DNA of 64,000 nucleotides from positions 362,679 through 426,678 of the forward strand of contig JNVV01000011.1 of assembly GCA_000733355.1 (NCBI GenBank). Reading direction: 5' to 3'. This DNA comes from Falciphora oryzae (Eukaryota; Ascomycota; Sordariomycetes; Magnaporthales; Magnaporthaceae). The notes under the pieces were generated by a model. The model did not search any database and was not told the DNA's origin. It saw nothing but the letters and a program-made list of their open reading frames with translations. Below, one piece after another: positions 22,835 to 33,651 of this stretch. A program made the position numbers and the translations under genes. Position 1 is the stretch's first letter. Every line of letters starts with the position of its first letter.

Positions 22835-25800
22835 CTAACTCCATTGTCCAATGTCCATCGAGATACTGAATGGGTTCAACCGCGAGTCTGCATCTCTATC
22901 CCTCTCTCTGTCGGCAGTGGCCTTGGCTAGCTCGGAATCCAGGTCCCATGAGCCCAGGAAGTCCCCCAGATTGTTGATGACGGCACTGACGTCGTCCATC
23001 CCGTCATCGTGGGACACAGTCGAGGCCTTCAGGGCGCTCTGGAGTTTCAGGATGCCACCGGAGGCACTCGAACCAAGCCCGGAAGCCGCGCCGGATGTGT
23101 CGGCTCTACGGCGGTCTGCGTCTACGAATCGCTCGGCCGCCGCGTCCGGAGCCTGGCTGCTGGGGCTAACGTGGTCCTTGTCCATGAAAAGCCTTGTGGA
23201 AGCTGGCCGCGGGGCTAGGCGATGTTGTTTGCCTTGCATCTTGGCGAAGTGATTCCTGAACAGGGTGACTTCTGAAGGTAGGTCTTCAGCCGATGTTCTG
23301 GATGGAGGCGGCGGCGAGCACGGCCGCGCGGGGGCTGGGCGAGGAGGAGCGGGGGATGCGGTCGCTAGTGCGGCAACCTTCTTGGCCCGCGCGACACTCT
23401 TGGACTTCTGATGAGGGAGGCCGGCCTCGATATAGTCCTCATCGTCATCACCCTCGACATCTGAGCTGCTAGGGGGATCGCTGAGAGCATTGCTGCACGG
23501 AGAACCGGTTCTCACGGAATCTCGTTCGTCTTCAACTGTTTCGCCCGGAAGAGGAGCGAATCGTACACGTTTTGCTGGCCTCTGGTATTGAACCCAAGGG
23601 TTCGAAATCACCTCTTCAATCATCTCTGGAGTTACCCGGGGGGGACCATCAACCGTGGTTGTCTCAGAATTTCCAAAATCACCGTACCGTAGCTTGCTTC
23701 TGGGGGATGGAGACAGAAATTGACGGAATGGCTTGTTAGAGACGCTGAGATCTGGTGTTGGAAGGCTGGAGAGCTTGTCCTCGGGTGTTGATGGGCGTCC
23801 ATTCTGGGGCAAGGTATTGTTCTTGTCCTGTTCCATGTTGTTAAGACGAGGAAGGACTGGATTGGGGACCTCGTCTCCCCTGGGATCAAAGGACAGAGAC
23901 AAAGGAGACACGGCGCCGTTGACGGGGACGTAAGGGACCCGAAGGTCCACATGAGCCCATGGGCTCTGTATAGTTGGTGTCGGTGTTCCTTGTTCCTCTG
24001 AACGCGTTATGTCGCCGATGTCAGCAGTCGCGAGATACAGAGAATGCATCTGGGGCGAGTTGACTGGCGCAGGCTCTGTGAGAGGCTTGATGATTGGGCT
24101 ACTGGGTAAAGGTGCGTGTAGCTGTACGGTGTGAGGAGCTGCCCACGGGCTCTGGTCCTGCGTGGCGAGCCTCGCGCCTGTGTAGCTCGTGTCGGACGCC
24201 AAATGCCCTCCCGTGTCTGGCGAGTAAGAAACCCGATGGGAATCGTCGTATTCCACTTTACCATCCCATACTTCATTCTCACTTGGTGCGTTAACTGCGG
24301 GTGGGTGAGTTCTGAGTAAGAGGGGTAGAGTCGGGCTCTCGGGCCCTACGATTGCCACTCCGTGTGTTTCTGATGGTGGCAGGCCGGACCCAATGGAACA
24401 CGCCTGCGTCGGTCCTGAGTCCACTTCTGGTGAAGTTTGTGACAACAGTCTCAGGCTCTCCGAAGGCGTTTGGTGGCTGTATTGAGGGATGAACGGTGGT
24501 AAGCGCACCGCCATCTCCTCGACCGCTTGTGGAGGAGTTGAAGCCGAGACAGAGGGTGAAGAAGCGGGAGGCCGAGTACATCCCTTGACGCTTGCGGCCA
24601 ACTCTTCACTTCCTGGGTGAACCCTGGACTCTTTCAGATGAGCGAAAAAGGACGGGGTGTGATCTGTCTCGGCCTCGGCCAGCAATGTTGTTTCTTCAGA
24701 GTCAAAAGTTGTCGTACAACCGTGCTCGGGAATCAACGTTTCGTCAGCCGTGGCCGGAGTTGGCTTGGTGACGGGCTGAGAGACAGGTGGTTTCGCAGGA
24801 CTCAAAGTGAGGGGCTCGGCCTTCACCGCCGAAAACAGAGTTGGAACAGTGTTGTCTTCCGCGTCCGCCTCCATGCCATCCCCAACGCTAGTTGCAGCGG
24901 TAGTTTCTATGTCCTTCACGGGGCTTGTAGCGGGGTTCGCGCCGTCAGGATGCTCGGAATCCGACTCGAACCCGGCCCAAGAGGACTCATCCTCGTTCAC
25001 ATTTTGAGTGGATTGCTCGACATCCGCCTGGTCTGCCGTCTTGAGAGACAACACTGTAACCTGCTCCCCCTTATGTCCCTCGTCGTGAGTCTCGATATCA
25101 TTGTGGGGAGTGCCGCTCGCAGCCCGGGTATCGGGTTTTGCTTTGGCACGATAACAGAAGCTATCGTCTTGCTGGCTCTCAAACTTCGCATCCGGGCTGG
25201 GTACACGGGCTTGAGCGAGACCTTTATTGCCCCCGACTGTGCTGTCGTTCGTTACGGAGCTCCTTTCGGCAATGGAGGCACCGTGCCTCTCGTTCAGTGC
25301 AGCCAAAAAGCGCTCACGAGCGGCGGATATAGCTGTGTCGTTCTGGGGAGGCGGTACCACAGCCGAGTCGATAGGCTTCGGGGTTTCGGGCTGGAAGCGA
25401 GAGGGGTGAATTGGTGTGTGCGCCATGGAGTCTTCGTCGACGATGAATGAGTCCTCAATGAAGGCATCTTCATCAGGGAAAAGATACGATCCTGACACGC
25501 GATGTAGCGGTTGAAGGGGTAGTTCTCGATTCGGAGCCTGGATGGATGTAGAGCCAGACACCAAAGACGGCTCGCCGGGCAAATCGGTCGAACGTTTGTG
25601 GACAAGCTTGTCTGTCGGCGAGCTGGCAAAGGGTTCTTCCCTTGATCCGGATCTGGGACGCTTCGGGGAGCTCACTCGTCGAAGCCAGTCTGTTGACGAG
25701 CCGCCGCGCTTCCTGGGGTTCCGCCTGCTCGTAGGTTCACCCCCGGCTACGAAGACGCTGCCTGCGAATCTGAGTTCCGAGGTGTTTTCCTGGGCCGGGA

Positions 25801-26263
25801 CAACTGATCGGCGTGTAGCTGGTTTGCTCGCCGTCTTCGGCTTTATTATGTTCGTTGCTGCGTCCGGCACTACTTCGAGGATGGAATCGGCTCCTTGAAC
25901 TGAGGGGGCTTTGGACGTCGTGGGGGCAGCATCTTGGGGAGGCTTCGTGACCCTCGCTGTCGCCGCAGTTTTGCTTCTTCGGCCGATCTTGGTCGGCACG
26001 GCGCTTCTGCTTCGCCATGGGTTTTCCCAAACATCACTGCTGAACGGTCCTTTGAGTCTCGCAGCCACGAGAACAGGGGGCACTCGCCAGCCTTTCTGAT
26101 TGAAGGCGTTGTAGTGATCTCTGCAGCGCTGCAGCCGATGCGAGGGGCTTTCGTAGTGTTCGTCGTCGGAGCCGATGTACAGAATATCATCGGCTTGATG
26201 GTAGGTTTCGAAGATGGCCGAGTCGTCAAGCCCGCCGGGAGGCTGACGGCCATCCTCAGCCAT
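22835..26263 (-). CDS. Large disordered protein, fungal 'protamine P1-like' group, function unknown
   Basis: A single-exon frame of 1142 aa with an ATG at 26263. The N terminus (residues about 12-85) looks like a conserved domain: IFETYHQADDILYIGSDDE, then RLQRCRDHYNAF, then a block ending in a Trp-containing WENPWRSR. Proteins with this arrangement are loosely named 'protamine P1' in filamentous fungal annotations; the name has no functional support. The rest is Ser/Pro/Glu-rich and disordered. Short ordered-looking islands are SNPWVQYQRPAKRVRFAPLPGE, FRQFLSPSPRS, and the C-terminal DVSAVINNLGDFLGSWDLDSE. Several SP/TP sites fit regulation by CDK or MAP kinases (inference). It shares a 1.3-kb divergent upstream region with the mitotic scaffold gene NUD1. 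Recognition is from memory of the N-terminal pattern. Confidence 0.6.
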   Translation of the reverse strand: MAEDGRQPPGGLDDSAIFETYHQADDILYIGSDDEHYESPSHRLQRCRDHYNAFNQKGWRVPPVLVAARLKGPFSSDVWENPWRSRSAVPTKIGRRSKTAATARVTKPPQDAAPTTSKAPSVQGADSILEVVPDAATNIIKPKTASKPATRRSVVPAQENTSELRFAGSVFVAGGEPTSRRNPRKRGGSSTDWLRRVSSPKRPRSGSREEPFASSPTDKLVHKRSTDLPGEPSLVSGSTSIQAPNRELPLQPLHRVSGSYLFPDEDAFIEDSFIVDEDSMAHTPIHPSRFQPETPKPIDSAVVPPPQNDTAISAARERFLAALNERHGASIAERSSVTNDSTVGGNKGLAQARVPSPDAKFESQQDDSFCYRAKAKPDTRAASGTPHNDIETHDEGHKGEQVTVLSLKTADQADVEQSTQNVNEDESSWAGFESDSEHPDGANPATSPVKDIETTAATSVGDGMEADAEDNTVPTLFSAVKAEPLTLSPAKPPVSQPVTKPTPATADETLIPEHGCTTTFDSEETTLLAEAETDHTPSFFAHLKESRVHPGSEELAASVKGCTRPPASSPSVSASTPPQAVEEMAVRLPPFIPQYSHQTPSESLRLLSQTSPEVDSGPTQACSIGSGLPPSETHGVAIVGPESPTLPLLLRTHPPAVNAPSENEVWDGKVEYDDSHRVSYSPDTGGHLASDTSYTGARLATQDQSPWAAPHTVQLHAPLPSSPIIKPLTEPAPVNSPQMHSLYLATADIGDITRSEEQGTPTPTIQSPWAHVDLRVPYVPVNGAVSPLSLSFDPRGDEVPNPVLPRLNNMEQDKNNTLPQNGRPSTPEDKLSSLPTPDLSVSNKPFRQFLSPSPRSKLRYGDFGNSETTTVDGPPRVTPEMIEEVISNPWVQYQRPAKRVRFAPLPGETVEDERDSVRTGSPCSNALSDPPSSSDVEGDDDEDYIEAGLPHQKSKSVARAKKVAALATASPAPPRPAPARPCSPPPPSRTSAEDLPSEVTLFRNHFAKMQGKQHRLAPRPASTRLFMDKDHVSPSSQAPDAAAERFVDADRRRADTSGAASGLGSSASGGILKLQSALKASTVSHDDGMDDVSAVINNLGDFLGSWDLDSELAKATADRERDRDADSRLNPFSISMDIGQWS

Positions 26264-27549
26264 CTTGGCGGAGTCGTTCTCGGATCGAATCTCGTCGGGG
26301 CAGCGAGGCTATAACCGTATCCAGCGGTGCACCTTTCCACGACCAGCAGTCGATGCAAGCTTCATCCGTGGGTCTAGTAGGGGTAATTGGCAAGGGACAC
26401 AATGGCACACCACGGTGAGGCGTGGATCCGGTGGTTGGCAGGTTACAGCGGTGTTGGTTTCGGTTTGGGGCCAGTGCTTTCGAGGCCCGTCGGTTCTGAG
26501 GAATTCTGACGGAGAACGCGGTTTTTCCTTGGGCGACGCGTTTCCCCACAAAATCCACCAGACCTCTTTACGCGGATCACATGATCTGGCGTTTTCCTCC
26601 TTTTTTTCCCCCCCCTAATGAGGGAGCTTGGACAATACCTAATATGAGCAAGAGCGGCTCAGTTTCGAACGATGGTTAGGGCCGCGTTCTCAAGGAATAA
26701 TATCTAGGTCTAGGTATTAATCTAGTACATGTGGGTTTGTAATAGATACTGGCTGCCAGATCAATAAGGAAAAAAAAAGTTTCAAATCGATAGGAAGCTC
26801 AATCTCCCGTCCTGCAGCTCTGATTGCAGACGCCTCTCCCGCTGGCAAGGTTCTTGCAGACTCGAGCAGCTGCGCGAGGCTGGAGCTGACAGCCACCAAT
26901 GCACCTGCTGGGTTCGAAAGTGGGGGACCGGGGCCGTTGCTACGGCGATGTGGCAGGTTCAGACCCCGCAGACCGCCAATGGCAATCGCGCTCTGGTTGT
27001 TTTCAATGACCCGCAGCAATGACACGCCCTGAGACCCAGGCTCATGTTCAACGCCCCGAGCGGAGCTGCGCCTCAAAACCAGCCGCGCTTCTGTCAAACG
27101 GCCGCACGTTCACCGCACGCTCCATCGTCATTATCGTAGGTCTGTTTTTGTTTTATTTCTTGATATCGCCTGTGCGGGCTTGAATTGTTTCTTTGCGCAG
27201 AATCTCGCGCCTTATTTTTTTTTTCTTTTGCCCGCCAGCCAGTGTTTATCTTCGCGTGCACGCTTTTTTTTTTCTTCTTTCTTTGTTGTTGCGCTGTGCT
27301 CACATCTCACTACAAAGCCCAGCTCAGGTCACCGACACAAGACCTCCCCGCGCGCGCCTCCCCAACCTACCGAAGCACTGACATACGTCGACTTGCCTTG
27401 GGCGCGCTTGATTTCCGTCAACATTCTTGATGGGCGCGTCACACTATTGACACTCCCCAGCGCCTCCTGCCCATCAGCCTGCCCGCCCGCCTCTTCGCAC
27501 GTCTTTGATATCTTTGCTTTGCCCACATCCCCAGCGGTCAGGCGCAAAA
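26264..27549. promoter_or_regulatory. Divergent promoter region of the protamine-like gene and NUD1
   Basis: No gene seen. An ACGCGT (26536-26541) matches the Mlu cell-cycle box bound by MBF/SBF-type factors and lies 273 bases upstream of the leftward gene. T-rich stretches (27216-27280) lie close to the NUD1 leader. Cell-cycle control of either gene is an inference from one motif. Confidence 0.35.
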
Positions 27550-30500
27550 ATGGCGGGCCACGCGTGGCTCGACTCCCTTTCTGAGGACTGGGTCTCACAG
27601 CCCCCATCCGAAGGCCCTTCGGTCATCCACACCCCAACCCCAAGCTCCCGCGCCCAGTCGCGGAACACTGGCAAACGGCCATCTCGAGGCTCGCCCGCAA
27701 CAGGCTCACCCGGGCGGATCTCGGGCGGCCGTATCCCCCGAATTTGCAATCCCACGGGCAACAACAAGAGGTTGCCCAGCGTGTCTTTCGCCAACAGCAG
27801 TGGAGTCCTCAGCGAGCGCAGCATAAACAACCACAACATTCCCGAGTCGCAACGTGGCTCTCCCGCGAAAGGCGCAGCCGCCACGCCAACGCGCGCGTCG
27901 CGCGCCGGACAGCCCAGAAAGTATCTCAGCAGGAGATCTGTGTCAGCGTCGTCGACAAACTCTGTTATCCATAACACGGTTCGCCAGGAGAAGCTTTCGG
28001 CCTCGTCGCCTGGAAAAGGCAAGGGCGACACCCCGGAGTGGAGGCGGCGGCTGATCGACGGCGAGCTCGCGTATGGCGAGCAGCGTGACCTCTTCAGCTC
28101 TGCTGCTACTGGCCTTGAGAACATCTTCAAGCCACCACCTCTCGCATCAAAACCCCAAGTCATCGAGGAGGGGGACGAGGAGGAAGAGAGCGTGGCGCGA
28201 ATGCCTGTGTTTGACACCACAGTGCCTTCGAGTCCTCCGGTCTACCGAGACAACTCCACGGTTGAAATACACGTGGATGACCTTTCCGTCAGCCAGTTAC
28301 TGCCAGGGGAAATAAGGAGACCGACTCCTCGTCCAACAACGAATGGCGGCGCAGACCAACGCCAGAAAGGCAACCAAGCAAGGGAACCGCTCGAGATTAG
28401 CAATCAGGACCAGCCTAGCGAGCTGCGCTCGGATCAGTCTCTGGGCGGGGAAGAATTTCCAGAAGGGCGGGACGAGTTTAGGAAAGTGAGCAATGGCAGT
28501 GTTGTCCGCAACGAGTCTTTCAGTCCAATATTTATCGCCCGGCGTGGCGGCGAGGACGGCCAGCCAAGCTTTGCGCCTATGGAAGTGCCACCCATGGAAC
28601 TGCGGAAGCGCCTCGACAAGCTGCGATTGAACCAGATGGTGGTTACGGACCCGACTGCGATCCCGGAGGATTTCGAACTCACGGCTGGGGGCAAGTCTCT
28701 CGACCCGGAGAACACTGAGGACTACGAGAAAATGGGCGGCTTCATCAACACCCGAAGGGGGGGTCGATCAGCTGAAGGATCGTTCCGCTACCGGATGCTC
28801 AGTCCTGAGCCGAGCGGCCCCAGCACGTCTGAAATGTTCTTGGAGGAGTCCCTGCAAGCTAGTACCCCGAAGCAGTTCCCAACCGTACGGACAGACAACT
28901 TTCCTAGCCGCATCCACAGTCGCAACCTCAGCCACAACGAAAGCCCGCAAGTCCCCCAGGCGCCCAACCCAAGCCCGGAGAAAGCGGCCGTTGGCACGAT
29001 CCGCGCCGGCTCGGGAAGCCCGCTGAAACTTTTCGGTCCCTATGACACCTTCACCAACCAGACCCTCATGCGACGGATCAGCCAGTTCGAGGACCAGATG
29101 ACAGATCTGTCACGGTCGGCTGCGGATCTAGAACTTGGAGACTCAAGCTTGAGACGATCCCACCCGACCAAGGCATCCATGAACGGAACGAGGCAACCGG
29201 GTGGACGGGACTCGTCTGCTTTCTTTGGAGAGGGCGACCTTGACGGGTACGAGTTCACGGAAACTTTTGCCTACCGCTCACGGGACGCTTCGACGTTCGG
29301 GCTGTGCCAAGAAGGCCGAGGCTCTAAACCCATGTTCCAGCTTGACCGGAGTCGCAGTTCCTCGCCCCCAGCACAAAGCGAGCTGTTTATCAACCGGCAA
29401 CGAACTAAGCTGGTTGCTACCCCTCTAGCAAGACACGCGGCAAGGTTCCAAGGAGAAGATTCAGATGCGCCCGCGACGCCCGACCGGCGCGATATTGGGT
29501 CCGACAGCAAGCGTCCAAGGAACTCTCCGATTAAAGACCCGACACCGAAACGGCGACGCACACTGCATAAGTCAGATGTGTCGTATGTGGAATCTTCGCC
29601 GCCGCCAGTTGAGTCGGTCCAGTCGACACACAGGACCATGCAGTCGATTATGGGTAGGAAGAGAAAAAATACGCTGGATGGCAGCCCCAGGCGACCAGCG
29701 GGGTCCGATATCCTGGCAAACCGGCAGGTTTTGCGCCCTCGCTCGCCCACGCCCAGTCAGAGGTCATCAGTGCGGCGGGATCGCAAACCGTTCGTTGAAG
29801 AAGTGGCCGACTACTCTGGAGCGGGAGATGAGACAAGCGTCATCGTCCAGCGGACTGAGTCGCGCCCGAGCCCCCTGCGGCCCGGAGAAGCAACAGATGC
29901 AGACCGTAAGCCTTCTATCAAGACGGAGGATTTCCTCAACGAGGCCAACAAGATCATGGCCATGATTCGCAACGCAGGTCCCCGCAGCGGACTGACGAGT
30001 GTGGAGGAGTCGGACGAGGAGAACGGGCAGCGAGAAGACCAGGAAGACTCGTTCCAGGAGTCTACCAGAGAGCCATTCTCAAGGCCTCCCAGCCGAGACG
30101 GGCCCCCTCTGCCGAGGGCCACAGTCAAGCAGGTAGACCCGGAGGTTCTGGCGCGGCTCCGCAAGTACGAAGAAAAGAGCGACATTGGCGACATCATTGG
30201 GTCCTCGGTTCGGTCGCTTGGACTCGCTCAAGACGTCATCCGCACGCTGAAGGAGGCCGAGCAGCAGCTACAGGACAGCGTTGCTCGGGTACCTGGGCGA
30301 CTGGACCTAGACTCGGACGAGGTCATCTCGGATCCTCCCAATATCCGGATCAGCCGTAACCCTAGTATGAATCACGATCAGGCCGGCGACGGATACCCGA
30401 CGCAAGGGTCGATGTCATCGTGGGGGCATTCGACTGGGCGATCGATCCCGACGGGCTCGTCGCGTGGGTCCGACACACGCAAGACGATTGCTCCGCAGAC

Positions 30501-33500
30501 CATCTCACACCTCATCCCAGACCAGGTTGGAAACATGGTCCTCGACCGCGAGCGCAACGTGTGGGTCAAGAACAAGCCTCAACGGCCCGCTAGGCCGCAA
30601 CCGCGGCCAGCAAATGCACTGCCGTCGGATGCCGTGAGTGAGGAGGATCCCTTCGCCGACATTCCCGACCTGAGCGTAGACATGACATTCGAGATGCAGC
30701 GCATCCGCATCCAGAACGGCCTCGAGGAGCCGGGTCGCGAACGCATCTCGTTGAGCGAACAGCTCTCGTCGCCCGTCTCTGCCGTGTTTCCCAGGCCCGC
30801 CACGGTCGAGGTGGCGGACGAGTCGAGCGTGCAGCCCCCCGCGTCCAGCCCAGTGTCAGCCAAACAGTCGAACCAGCACTTTTCGACGCCCGCCTCATCT
30901 GGCAGCAGGAGCGCAAACGTGACTGGCGAGGAGGCTGGGGGGGACGTCGAGCACGAGATCGGGCTTGACGAGGGCCGTGGCACGCGCACGGGGTCGTCCA
31001 AGAAGCGCAACCTCACCATCACGTTTTCGTCGCCTGTGGCTTCGATTATCCAGGACGCGATTGCAGACGGCTCGACGAGCGACGAGAGCGATCTTCACCA
31101 GTGGTCGCTTGGAAACGTGTCGAGAGACTCGCTGCAGCGGGGGCGCTACACCGCATCGGCCCCCACAGCTGCTGGCAGGGGCCGTGCCAGAGTGGTGTCG
31201 CGTGGCCAATCACGGGCCCCTGTCAAGCAGCTGTCACTGCGTCGTGGTAGCCAGGGTTTTGTTCCCCGCCCCGTGTCACGGATTGACGAACAGGATGAGC
31301 ATAGCCGGTCCGACGCAGGGCTGCCTGAGAAACTGCAGCACGCCAATGGCACCGCCCAAGAGGCGGTGGAGGACGACCAGCAGGAGCAGCCGCGGAACCA
31401 GCTTAGCATTCTGCCAGATGACAGCGTCGTGCTTCATCGCACCCCAGCTGCTGGTCAGCACCGTCAAGCGAGCCTTAGTTTTGTGCTGCACACTCCGGCT
31501 CGCCCCCATGCCGCCTACCAGCCCGACACCGCTGCTGTTCTTAACCACTATGTCGGGAACCTATCGCTGAGCCCCATGTCCGACTTTACAGCACATCTCC
31601 ACGGCGAGCCGTCGGCCATCCTCGAGGCCAGCTATGTCGTCGGCAATACGCGCTACATCACCGGCGACGGCCCTGGCCGCGTTCTGTCGCAGAGCCTCGC
31701 CAACCTGGTCTCGTGCCTCTCCGAGTTCGAGCCCTTCGAGCCCTACTGGGAGGACCTGACCGAGCTGGAGCTCGTCGACAAGAAGCTGACCAGCCTCCAC
31801 AAGCTCAGCGACTTCTGTGGTCATGTCGTCCACCTCGATGTCTCCAAGAACTCAATCAGCAATATGAGCGGCGTCCCCGACTCGGTGCGCTTCCTTCGGG
31901 CCTCGCACAACCAGCTGTCTGACCTCACCGCCTGGGGCGCGCTAATGAACCTCCAGTACCTCGATGTCTCCAACAACGACCTTAGGACGGTCTCGGGGCT
32001 GAGCCAGCTTGTGCACCTGCGCAACCTCACCGCCGACAACTGCAACCTGGCCAACCTGGACGGCCTCAGATGCCACGAGGGCCTGCAGACGCTGCGCGCA
32101 CGGGGAAATCACATTGAGGAGCTTGACTTTGAGCACTCCAAGATGCGCAGCCTGACGGAGCTGGATCTAGAAGGCAGCGGCGTCAGGAGGATCGCGCACG
32201 TTGAGCGGCTCATGTCCCTTGTTGTTCTGAACCTTCAGAAGAACAAGCTCGACCAGTTCGAGATCACCGATGGGAAGCCGTTCGCGTCGCTGACGGATCT
32301 CTACGTCACCGACAACGAGCTTATGAAGCTCGACGTCGGCCTCCTGCCGATGCTCAAGAGGCTTCTCGCTGATAGGAACCGGCTGCATACGATCACGGGC
32401 TTTACTAGGGCGATCCGTCTCGATAGTCTCTCGCTGCGCGAACAGCGGGGATCCCAGTCGCTGGACGCGTCGTTCCTGGGCAGTGCGTGCGAGGTGCGCA
32501 AGCTGTACCTCTCGGGCAACATGCTCGGCACGTTTGAGCCGCCGATCGACTTCTTGAACCTGCAGCTGCTGGAGCTGGCCAACTGCGGCCTGAGGTCGCT
32601 GCCGAAAAACTCGTCGGATCTGCTGCAGAACCTGCGCAAGCTCAATATCAACTTCAACGCCATCTCGTCTCTTTCGTGTCTCGCGGGCATCCCTAGGCTT
32701 AAGAAGATATCGGTCGCAGGGAACCGGATTCGCGACGTGGTTCGCGTCCAAAAAACAGTCGGCCGTCTACCGAGCCTCAGGGAACTGGACCTGCGCGGCA
32801 ACCCTGCGACGATCGGATTCTACGCCCCAGTCAATATCGCTCCGAACACCAGCGCAGAGGCACGTGCGGCCAATGGCGAGGCTCTCGGTCCGTTTGCTAT
32901 GGCTCCCGCTGATATGGAGCTGGACTCGACGTACCGCAGCCGACTCGACGTCGACACTCAGAAGCATCGGCGGCTGTATGAACTTATGTGGGCCAGCAGC
33001 ACCAAGGCTCTGCGAATGCTGGATGGTCTACCCCTGGATCGCGGGGTGGTCCTGATCAGGGACTCGATTTGGGATACGCTCATCGCCGAGAAGTGGCTGA
33101 CTCCGGAACTCCTTGGGATACTGGAGAAGCAAGCGGCGACTCAGCAACCACCTCCCCCGTCTCCTCGCCGGCGCATAGACACCTCCAGCTCTGCTTCGGC
33201 CACAGCCAGCAATAGCAGCAGCCACAGCCGCCAAACAACAACCACAACGACTACGACGACAACGACTACGACGAACTTGACGACTGAGAGTACAACAAGC
33301 GTTAGGCGAGAGGCTGAGGCTGAGGCCAAAAACTCGGCGAGCGAAACAGTGGTCCGCAACGAAAGGAGTCGGCCATTGCCACGGGTGCCCAGCCAGGGTC
33401 AGGGCCGACCCCAAGGCGCCAAGACGGCGGACAGGAGTACCAGCTTCGCCCAGAACCCTAAACGACGCAACGATTCAAGCACTTTCAGTTCGGAAGGATC

Positions 33501-33651
33501 GTCAACTATCAAGCTTGACTCCTCGCGGCTTGAGCGCAGCAGGCCACTGGCCGCTTCTGTCAGGACGGTTGAGGACGAAAAGGACAGCTACGTTCCACGC
33601 AGCATGCGTCGGGGCGAGTTGACGTGGATGGCAGAGAATAGCTTTGCATGA
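27550..33651 (+). CDS. cdc11/NUD1: Septation initiation / mitotic exit scaffold, Cdc11/Nud1-type leucine-rich repeat protein
   Basis: Nud1 (yeast) and Cdc11 (fission yeast) sit at the spindle pole body and hold the Tem1/Spg1-Cdc15/Cdc7-Dbf2/Sid2 cascade that triggers mitotic exit and septum formation; the Aspergillus counterpart is SnaD. Single exon, 2033 aa. I took the ATG at 27550 (caaaaATGg) because the open frame before it has no ATG. The N terminus MAGHAWLDSLSEDWVSQP is characteristic of the family. Residues about 20-1390 are disordered with many SP/TP and charged segments. Leucine-rich repeats occupy about 1395-1755 (HVVHLDVSKNSISNM, LQYLDVSNNDLRTVSGL, LRNLTADNCNLANLDGL and so on). A Thr-rich run (about 33232-33276) and a conserved end (DSYVPRSMRRGELTWMAENSFA-like) follow. 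Phosphorylation in the disordered half is expected from the family and not visible here. Confidence 0.9.
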   Translation: MAGHAWLDSLSEDWVSQPPSEGPSVIHTPTPSSRAQSRNTGKRPSRGSPATGSPGRISGGRIPRICNPTGNNKRLPSVSFANSSGVLSERSINNHNIPESQRGSPAKGAAATPTRASRAGQPRKYLSRRSVSASSTNSVIHNTVRQEKLSASSPGKGKGDTPEWRRRLIDGELAYGEQRDLFSSAATGLENIFKPPPLASKPQVIEEGDEEEESVARMPVFDTTVPSSPPVYRDNSTVEIHVDDLSVSQLLPGEIRRPTPRPTTNGGADQRQKGNQAREPLEISNQDQPSELRSDQSLGGEEFPEGRDEFRKVSNGSVVRNESFSPIFIARRGGEDGQPSFAPMEVPPMELRKRLDKLRLNQMVVTDPTAIPEDFELTAGGKSLDPENTEDYEKMGGFINTRRGGRSAEGSFRYRMLSPEPSGPSTSEMFLEESLQASTPKQFPTVRTDNFPSRIHSRNLSHNESPQVPQAPNPSPEKAAVGTIRAGSGSPLKLFGPYDTFTNQTLMRRISQFEDQMTDLSRSAADLELGDSSLRRSHPTKASMNGTRQPGGRDSSAFFGEGDLDGYEFTETFAYRSRDASTFGLCQEGRGSKPMFQLDRSRSSSPPAQSELFINRQRTKLVATPLARHAARFQGEDSDAPATPDRRDIGSDSKRPRNSPIKDPTPKRRRTLHKSDVSYVESSPPPVESVQSTHRTMQSIMGRKRKNTLDGSPRRPAGSDILANRQVLRPRSPTPSQRSSVRRDRKPFVEEVADYSGAGDETSVIVQRTESRPSPLRPGEATDADRKPSIKTEDFLNEANKIMAMIRNAGPRSGLTSVEESDEENGQREDQEDSFQESTREPFSRPPSRDGPPLPRATVKQVDPEVLARLRKYEEKSDIGDIIGSSVRSLGLAQDVIRTLKEAEQQLQDSVARVPGRLDLDSDEVISDPPNIRISRNPSMNHDQAGDGYPTQGSMSSWGHSTGRSIPTGSSRGSDTRKTIAPQTISHLIPDQVGNMVLDRERNVWVKNKPQRPARPQPRPANALPSDAVSEEDPFADIPDLSVDMTFEMQRIRIQNGLEEPGRERISLSEQLSSPVSAVFPRPATVEVADESSVQPPASSPVSAKQSNQHFSTPASSGSRSANVTGEEAGGDVEHEIGLDEGRGTRTGSSKKRNLTITFSSPVASIIQDAIADGSTSDESDLHQWSLGNVSRDSLQRGRYTASAPTAAGRGRARVVSRGQSRAPVKQLSLRRGSQGFVPRPVSRIDEQDEHSRSDAGLPEKLQHANGTAQEAVEDDQQEQPRNQLSILPDDSVVLHRTPAAGQHRQASLSFVLHTPARPHAAYQPDTAAVLNHYVGNLSLSPMSDFTAHLHGEPSAILEASYVVGNTRYITGDGPGRVLSQSLANLVSCLSEFEPFEPYWEDLTELELVDKKLTSLHKLSDFCGHVVHLDVSKNSISNMSGVPDSVRFLRASHNQLSDLTAWGALMNLQYLDVSNNDLRTVSGLSQLVHLRNLTADNCNLANLDGLRCHEGLQTLRARGNHIEELDFEHSKMRSLTELDLEGSGVRRIAHVERLMSLVVLNLQKNKLDQFEITDGKPFASLTDLYVTDNELMKLDVGLLPMLKRLLADRNRLHTITGFTRAIRLDSLSLREQRGSQSLDASFLGSACEVRKLYLSGNMLGTFEPPIDFLNLQLLELANCGLRSLPKNSSDLLQNLRKLNINFNAISSLSCLAGIPRLKKISVAGNRIRDVVRVQKTVGRLPSLRELDLRGNPATIGFYAPVNIAPNTSAEARAANGEALGPFAMAPADMELDSTYRSRLDVDTQKHRRLYELMWASSTKALRMLDGLPLDRGVVLIRDSIWDTLIAEKWLTPELLGILEKQAATQQPPPPSPRRRIDTSSSASATASNSSSHSRQTTTTTTTTTTTTTNLTTESTTSVRREAEAEAKNSASETVVRNERSRPLPRVPSQGQGRPQGAKTADRSTSFAQNPKRRNDSSTFSSEGSSTIKLDSSRLERSRPLAASVRTVEDEKDSYVPRSMRRGELTWMAENSFA

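Noticed and set aside
26900..26925. GGTTCGAA word resembling a tRNA T-loop (also near 47990 and 48655)
   Set aside because: No pairing T stem, anticodon arm or acceptor stem could be drawn around any of them.
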